Source: Arcuatula senhousia (Eukaryota; Mollusca; Bivalvia; Mytilida; Mytilidae). Taken from it: a stretch of DNA of 64,000 bases. Under the pieces are notes generated by a model. It saw only the letters and a list, made by a program, of their open reading frames with translations, made no database searches and had not been told where the DNA came from. Within the stretch, counting starts at the first letter, position 1. Every line of letters begins with the position of its first letter. Both the position numbers and the translations under genes were made by a program. Location: contig OZ020308.1 of the NCBI GenBank assembly GCA_963971305.1, forward strand, positions 34,005,275 to 34,069,274, read 5' to 3'. Shown here one piece after another: positions 58,800 through 64,000 of the stretch.

Positions 58800-60200
58800 A
58801 AACCACTTTCAACCAAAGTTAACTTTAGTTTGGGGTAAGAGCACAGCACAATATAAAACTAATGCCTCTGAGCAATATGATTCTCTGGTTGAAATATTTC
58901 TGTTTAAGAAATTTCAATAGAAAGTTTATATTAATTAATTTTGACATTAAAAAAAAAATCTACATCAGTGGCATATAGCTAGCATGTTTGATTTACCGGG
59001 ATTAAAGTAAGACTTTGGTTTTATGTGTATCGGGAATCCTGAAAGTTGAAGAAAATGAAAATTGTTGAATTTTGCGAATGTAAAATTATTAAAAAAATTG
59101 CGGGATAAGTGCCTGATTTTGTGACTGAGATGCAATGAATTGAGAAAATCTTTGATGTTTTGAAATTAAAAATCATTCTTAAAACGAATTACAAATGCAT
59201 GGATGCTTATAGAAAATCGAATAGACCTGGAGTATGCGAATGTAAAGAAAGGCGTACAAAATGTATCTTCCTTGTGATTTTTGTTTGGCATGGCATAATT
59301 GACGCTAACCAAATATTGATTGCCGGACCAAATCCCTGTGGTTTGACTTTAATACATTAGGCCAGTACATACATGTAGGACGGGGTGCAGGGTATGCAGT
59401 TGCATCTCACTTTGAAAAATACACGCATTATTAAACTTGACGTTTTAGTTAAACTCGGACTATAAAATTCGACACTAGGTAATAACTTTTACTATCTAAG
59501 ACACCTCGCCGATTAAATTTACATACCCCTTTGTGAAATGCCGTGAACGGGCCTGCCTGTGGATGCAGTGCCCTTATAAATAGTATAATAATCAAGCCTA
59601 TAGGGACCTATATCTTGACGTCAATGGAAATGGATAGAATTGTATCTTTTCTAGAGAAATCGGTATCTGATTAGAATAAGCAATAACAAAATGTCATGCT
59701 TGTAGATCCATGCTATTAATGGTTTTCATGCTTCTTAGTTTTAGCATTTATGGGTCATTTATATACAATTTTGAAAAAAAACAGGCTTTCTCTCAAATGT
59801 TCGCCTTTTTAAGAAGAAGAACAAGGGGTTCAGGGTAAAAAAAAAGGCTTAAGGGGCCCGACCATTTAATTTCTAAGGGACAAGGCTTGTTTTTTTTATT
59901 GTTCTGGCCAAAAATATTTATTACATTTATTTTTCATTATTAGCTTACTCACATGGCAGAAAACCTTCTTCAAAATATTTTTTCTCAACCTCTGCTGCTC
60001 AATATTTTTCATCTGATCAAAAATCAGATTCAAAATATTATTTAAGAAAAAAAAGGAGAAAACTAAGGCCCTGTGTACATTCTATAAACTTCATCCAAAA
60101 TTGGATTAGCAAACTCAAATGGGATTTTTATCATGATTATAAATATCTTTGAATGATATTTATCACGATGAACACATTCGAATAAAAAGAACGACAACTC
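58800..60200. other. Intergenic DNA before the CENPV-like gene
   Basis: AT-rich with no gene. A stretch at 59850-59920 (GGGGCCCGACCATTTAATTT) is distantly like the repeat at 39140. No core promoter for the following gene was fixed. Confidence 0.45.
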
Positions 60201-60227
60201 ATTTTGTTTATTTATAATATTTCGGAG

Positions 60228-63200
60228 ATGGCCGATGATCTAGAAAAACATTTTGGAAGTTGTCATTGTGGAGCAGTTAAGTTTGAAGTGTTAGCTGAAC
60301 GGGTTCTTCACGTGTATGATTGCAAGTATGTTTGTAATGTTAGTTGCTACAATATCAAATATATCCAAACAGCTTCATATTTATCATACTATGTTCAACG
60401 GCATAACAGTACTACTAGTGTTTCTCTCGTGTTACCGAGAATTACTTTAGATTTAAATTGCTTGATTTATTTTTTAGATTTTAAACTACCAAAAAGAATA
60501 TTTTTTATTGTTTGTACTTTTTAACTGTTAAGTAGGATACGTTGTCTATTATAAATTGATAACATTAAAAGTGCAAATTCATAAAAAGGACAATTTGAGG
60601 TGATTTAAATGCGAGTTCAATGACTTGCAGTGTTGTGTTGGTTATAATGGGCAGTTTTTTTTTCTGGATTGCAAGTAGTCAGCTTTTCATAAAGATTACA
60701 TTTTGTGCATTTGTTGTTGTTTATTGCGGGGAAGGGCGGTGTTGTTCCTATTTTATTGATGCTGTGTTTTGTATAGTTCATTTGAAAACAATATAAAAAT
60801 CCTTCGAATTTATGTAAAAACGTACATTTTTTACCTATTATAGTACACAATCATCTAATTCTTCTCAATTATATCATATTCTTTCTTTTCTAAAGTTATT
60901 TGTAAAATTCATGTTTTATTTTCAGCTGTAGTGTATGCAAAAAGAAACAGAACAAGCATTTTATAGTTCCTAAGTCCAGGTTCAAATTATTACAGGTATG
61001 TGTGTTATTTCTGACTAGCAGGGGCGTAGCTTGCCTCTTGTATTTAGTGAGGCAATTCGCCGAGCGAAGCGAGGCGAACATTTTTTTTGGGGGGGGTCTG
61101 GGGGGGTTTGCCCCCTCCAGAATTTTTTTTTCTATTAGAACGCCAGAGACGCATTTTCCTGGCTTTAATTTAAGAAAATGATGAGGTAAAACTTTTGAAA
61201 AAAAATGGTATTTATATGATCCGCTTGGCATTATTTTTATTTTTTTTGCAATATTTCAATGGACTTGCATAAAACTATACAAATCTTCAAATGACAGTGA
61301 GTGAATGACCGTGTAAAATCAGCTCTGCACTTCTTTTCTAACTTTAGTGTTTGTGTTGACAGACAGACGGACAAAATCAAAAGAATGCTAGTATATTCAC
61401 TTTATTTAGATGTAATATTTTCTAAAAGTTTAGTACTGTTGTGACCATGACTTTCAAACTTTGTAACCATTTATAAAACAGAAGTGTGACATTTAAAATT
61501 GAAGAGGCCCCAGCCTACGTTTCTTGGCGCTGTCATTTTTTTTTCAAAACGTTCTCTTTTGGAAATGGAAATATCCCGGTGTATGTATAAGCAGGCTAGA
61601 CCTGAGAGCCTGTCGTCTTTCGTGATGGAACGGCTCCAGTGTTTAAGTCGTTTCATTGCCGAAAACGACCTCTCGCATAGGACGAACCCTACTGGCATCG
61701 TAAGCAAAAGTCGAAAAATTACATGGACATTTGGATAATAATCTGAGGAGTTAACCTGGGACAAAGACAACAAGAAAACAAACCGAGACATATAGGAACT
61801 CTCTTGAGTCAATTTTAGACCACTGTAAAACTGGAAGCGAAATTTTACCCTATTGGCCGTATGGGAGATAAAAATAACAAACCTCTATGCGGACAAAGTC
61901 GGAATGTTCCCGTTCGTGAAAAATTTAAGTTTATACATGCATATGTACTTAACGGAAGTGTAAAATATGCTGAGTGTACGAATCTTCAAATTAATGGTAT
62001 TGATTTTTTAGTTTTAGTGTTCACGCGAAATTGTGGTCCTGGACGGACAGGCAAACAAACCGACAAGGCAATCCCTACTTCATATAATTTATGTCAGTTT
62101 TAGTGTTTACCTGGACGGAGAGACAGACAAACTGACGAAGGTGATCCCTACTTCATATAGTTTTTTTTATAGTTTAATTGTTCACACGAAATTGCGGTTT
62201 TGGACGGACAGACAGACAAACCGAAAAGGCGAAAACTATAGGACACCGCATTTTCTAAGAATTTATGAGAAAAGATTTACAAAAACGTGGTACGGGTCAA
62301 CAACCGAAAAGGAGGGGAATTATTTCAATGGGAAGACGGGAAATTTGCTTTTTTTCATTTTTGTATTACAAATACAGAATGAAACCCCGTTCTAACGATA
62401 TCCGTCAGCCAAAACGTGAAATTTTCCTTCAGTGGCACTGGCTTCACCCGTCGATTCAGTAGTTTTGGCCTCGGATTCTGACGGAGATTTTGAAGTGTGA
62501 CTGTCATTAGTACATTGTTTTTTGGGGGTTACTACCCGTTGTACCGCTGAGCATTGTAGTTAACTTCAGTTGGCTTTTTTTCAAACTTTGGTTTTTTTCC
62601 GCGTTTCAAACTTTTCTTACGCTTATATCCTAGGGATGACGGTCACGATACGTGAGATTCTCCGGCAGACTGCAATGTTTGCCAACCCGCATTGATTATT
62701 TTCGTGCGTCTCTTCTCTCTCTCTGTCCCTCTCTCTCCCTCTTTTTTTATCAAATTTTTATTTTTTTTTCTAAATTTTCATTTAGTGAGGCATTTGCCTC
62801 ATTGCCTCAATGGAAGCTACGCTACTGGACTAGGCTTAATTTGTTTATTTTTTAACATTCACAACACAATTTTTGCAACATTTTATCCAGCTACAAGCAG
62901 CTATAATCACAGGGTCACTCGTGAGTGTTTCTGGTGGCGAATAGGTCAACAGCAGCGCCAAGCTTGTCGGTGAAAGCTCCACAAAAGAGCGCTTAGAAAC
63001 ATTACATCGGGTCAGGCCACTTTGCCCACAAAGAGCCTTGGATGTGTGCCTCAGGTGGTTTAATGGTGTAGTCTGTCATAATGAATTCTGGGTCATCAGG
63101 CTAAAAATAAAAACGAAAAACCTGCCAAAAACCATAGTTGTGTGCCCTGTTTGGAAAAAAAATGTAAGGTTCTTTGCACGTTTAAGAAGGACCCTGCTGC

Positions 63201-63877
63201 AGTTAGATAAGAGTAGGACCCGTAGGGTAGGATCCCCAAGCAGGGGGCTAGATTGTCTGAGACTACCTATCCCTCATATTCTAGTGGCAATAAAAATTCA
63301 TACTAGTATTGCTAATAGGGCTTGCAACATGTGTCTCATTTTACTCCACTTCATCAGCATTTTATATTAATTCATAGATCATCTCACTGATACCGAAAAT
63401 GCGTGCTGCTTGGGAGTAAAGCAATTACTAACTAACTTAAAGGTACTAAATAATCACAGGGTTCATATTGCAGCGTTTTCTTCAATCAATAGATCGTGGA
63501 TAGGATATACAATTCCCGCGCGCCACCTAACTCTCGGTCCACACCTTTCAACTCCCGGTCTCAACTTCCTTGGCTGTCGACCCATTGTCACACGCACTTA
63601 AAGTTTAAGGTTGCTAAGATTGCCTAAATTGGTGTGTTTGAGTTCACCAAGGTTGTCTTAATATTTATATGTTGACGTTTCGTCAATTTTCTCACAGATC
63701 CAGATGAAATAACAAGCAGTAAACTTCATTTTGTATAAAATATTTTTATTCTGTGTTTTAAGGGAGAAGACAACCTTACGACCTACACATTCAACACCCA
63801 CCAGGCAAAGCACATGTTTTGCAAGACTTGTGGAGTCCAAAGTTTTTACCAGCCTAGATCGAATCCAGATGGATATG
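60228..63877 (+). CDS. CENPV: CENP-V/GFA family protein, first three exons (partial)
   Basis: A zinc-binding protein of the GFA/CENP-V fold; vertebrate CENP-V binds centromeric chromatin and microtubules. Exons: 60228-60325, 60926-60995 and 63763-63877, with GT/AG splice sites, phases 2, 0 and 1; the rest lies beyond the window. The ATG at 60228 is used, since the upstream extension starts at TTG. The first 94 residues show [12 protein letters not shown] (10-21), [11 protein letters not shown] (31-41), [12 protein letters not shown] (44-55), [17 protein letters not shown] (64-80) and [10 protein letters not shown]. Cys12, 14, 34, 37, 76 and 79 are the expected zinc ligands, all present. The second intron (about 2.8 kb) holds a dead hAT element. 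A CENPV-like paralogue with another role is possible. Confidence 0.9.
61471..61812 (-). pseudogene. hAT transposase C-terminal dimerisation domain
   Basis: The minus-strand frame reads [20 protein letters not shown], then [18 protein letters not shown] and [15 protein letters not shown]. This is the hAT C-terminal dimerisation signature (P..ERSFS..K..K...R, RLS.L.L..IH), closest in feel to ZMYM-type/Tip100-like transposases. No DNA-binding zinc finger or DDE residues could be placed upstream. A Ser/Glu-rich minus-strand frame at about 62400-62510 ([20 protein letters not shown]) may be an N-terminal remnant. Non-functional. Confidence 0.87.
62018..62230. repeat. Three-copy minisatellite inside the hAT element
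   Basis: GTGTTCACGCGAAATTGTGG, CTGGACGGACAGGCAAACAA and ATCCCTACTTCATATA recur three times at about 62018, 62100 and 62180, in units of 65-80 bp. The open frames at 61861-62395 run across it and are by-products. Confidence 0.75.
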
Positions 63878-64000
63878 GTCAGTTATGTTGATTTACGTCT
63901 TGATTCATGTTCATACTTTTTTTTATGTTTTTCACATTCAAACAAGAATAATTGCTAATCACTGGGGCTTATCCTAAGAAAAAATCAGGGAAAGATATTC

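Larger units (their letters stand above)
61019..62827 (-). mobile_element. Degraded hAT DNA transposon in a CENPV intron
   Basis: Ends CAGGGGCGTAGCTTGCC (61019) and the inverse of CAGTAGCGTAGCTTCC (to 62827) form 16-bp imperfect inverted termini of the hAT type. GACTAG stands on both sides (61013-61018 and 62828-62833) as a visible 6-bp target duplication; hAT elements normally make 8. GAGGC phrases recur just inside both ends. The transposase lies on the minus strand and only its C-terminal part is clear. The plus-strand frames across the element are not genes. Confidence 0.85.

Noticed and set aside
61861..62395. Plus-strand frames in the CENPV intron
   Set aside because: They run across a three-copy minisatellite within a minus-strand hAT relic.
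62700..62760. CT-rich run as a splice or promoter signal
   Set aside because: It is a simple repeat inside the hAT terminal region, with no associated exon.

Overview
The window looks like nuclear DNA from a bivalve mollusc, probably a mussel, although the species cannot be proved from sequence alone. It is AT-rich and gene-poor, with intron-containing animal genes and a heavy load of invertebrate repeats. These include LINEs, TIR elements, foldbacks, and elements with internal tandem cores ending in AGCTCACCT-type motifs. The host genes are animal genes: two inward-rectifier K+ channels, a GT31 glycosyltransferase and a CENP-V family protein.

Layout. (1) 1-12735 is a satellite array of about 178-bp monomers arranged as a 534-bp trimer higher-order repeat; it decays through divergent monomers to about 13440. 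(2) 13669-19030 holds a broken LINE (PHD-like finger, endonuclease, reverse transcriptase, C-terminal Zn motif) split by a 2-kb composite element, 16189-18165, flanked by a 4-bp duplication. (3) A minisatellite with an orientation switch (19126-19615) is followed by a second, 5'-truncated LINE with an intact A/T-rich tail (19930-21123). (4) 22133-23271 contains two adjacent TIR elements, then a small uncharacterised ORF on the minus strand (23456-23800). (5) 25.2-36.8 kb is almost gene-free: palindromes, foldbacks, a 28-bp minisatellite, two more composite elements and a dispersed repeat family. (6) A GT31 beta-1,3-galactosyltransferase-like gene lies at 36793-38208 (minus). (7) 38.2-49.8 kb is repeat-filled intergenic DNA with a very long inverted repeat (42841-43566), a TIR element and a probable SINE. 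(8) Two Kir potassium-channel genes lie head to head (49801-51072 minus; 55682-57663 plus, two exons). (9) From 60228 to the right edge runs the 5' part of a CENPV-like gene, three exons seen, with a degraded hAT transposon in its second intron.

The genes do not form one pathway. The clearest functional unit is the Kir pair. Both paralogues keep the TIGYG filter and an acidic residue in TM2, but both lack the arginine normally two residues after the filter, as in vertebrate Kir7.1. The most unusual DNA structures are the higher-order satellite, the nested LINE/composite insertion whose removal restores a reading frame, and the roughly 345-bp-arm inverted repeat. No genuinely new multi-gene system is evident.
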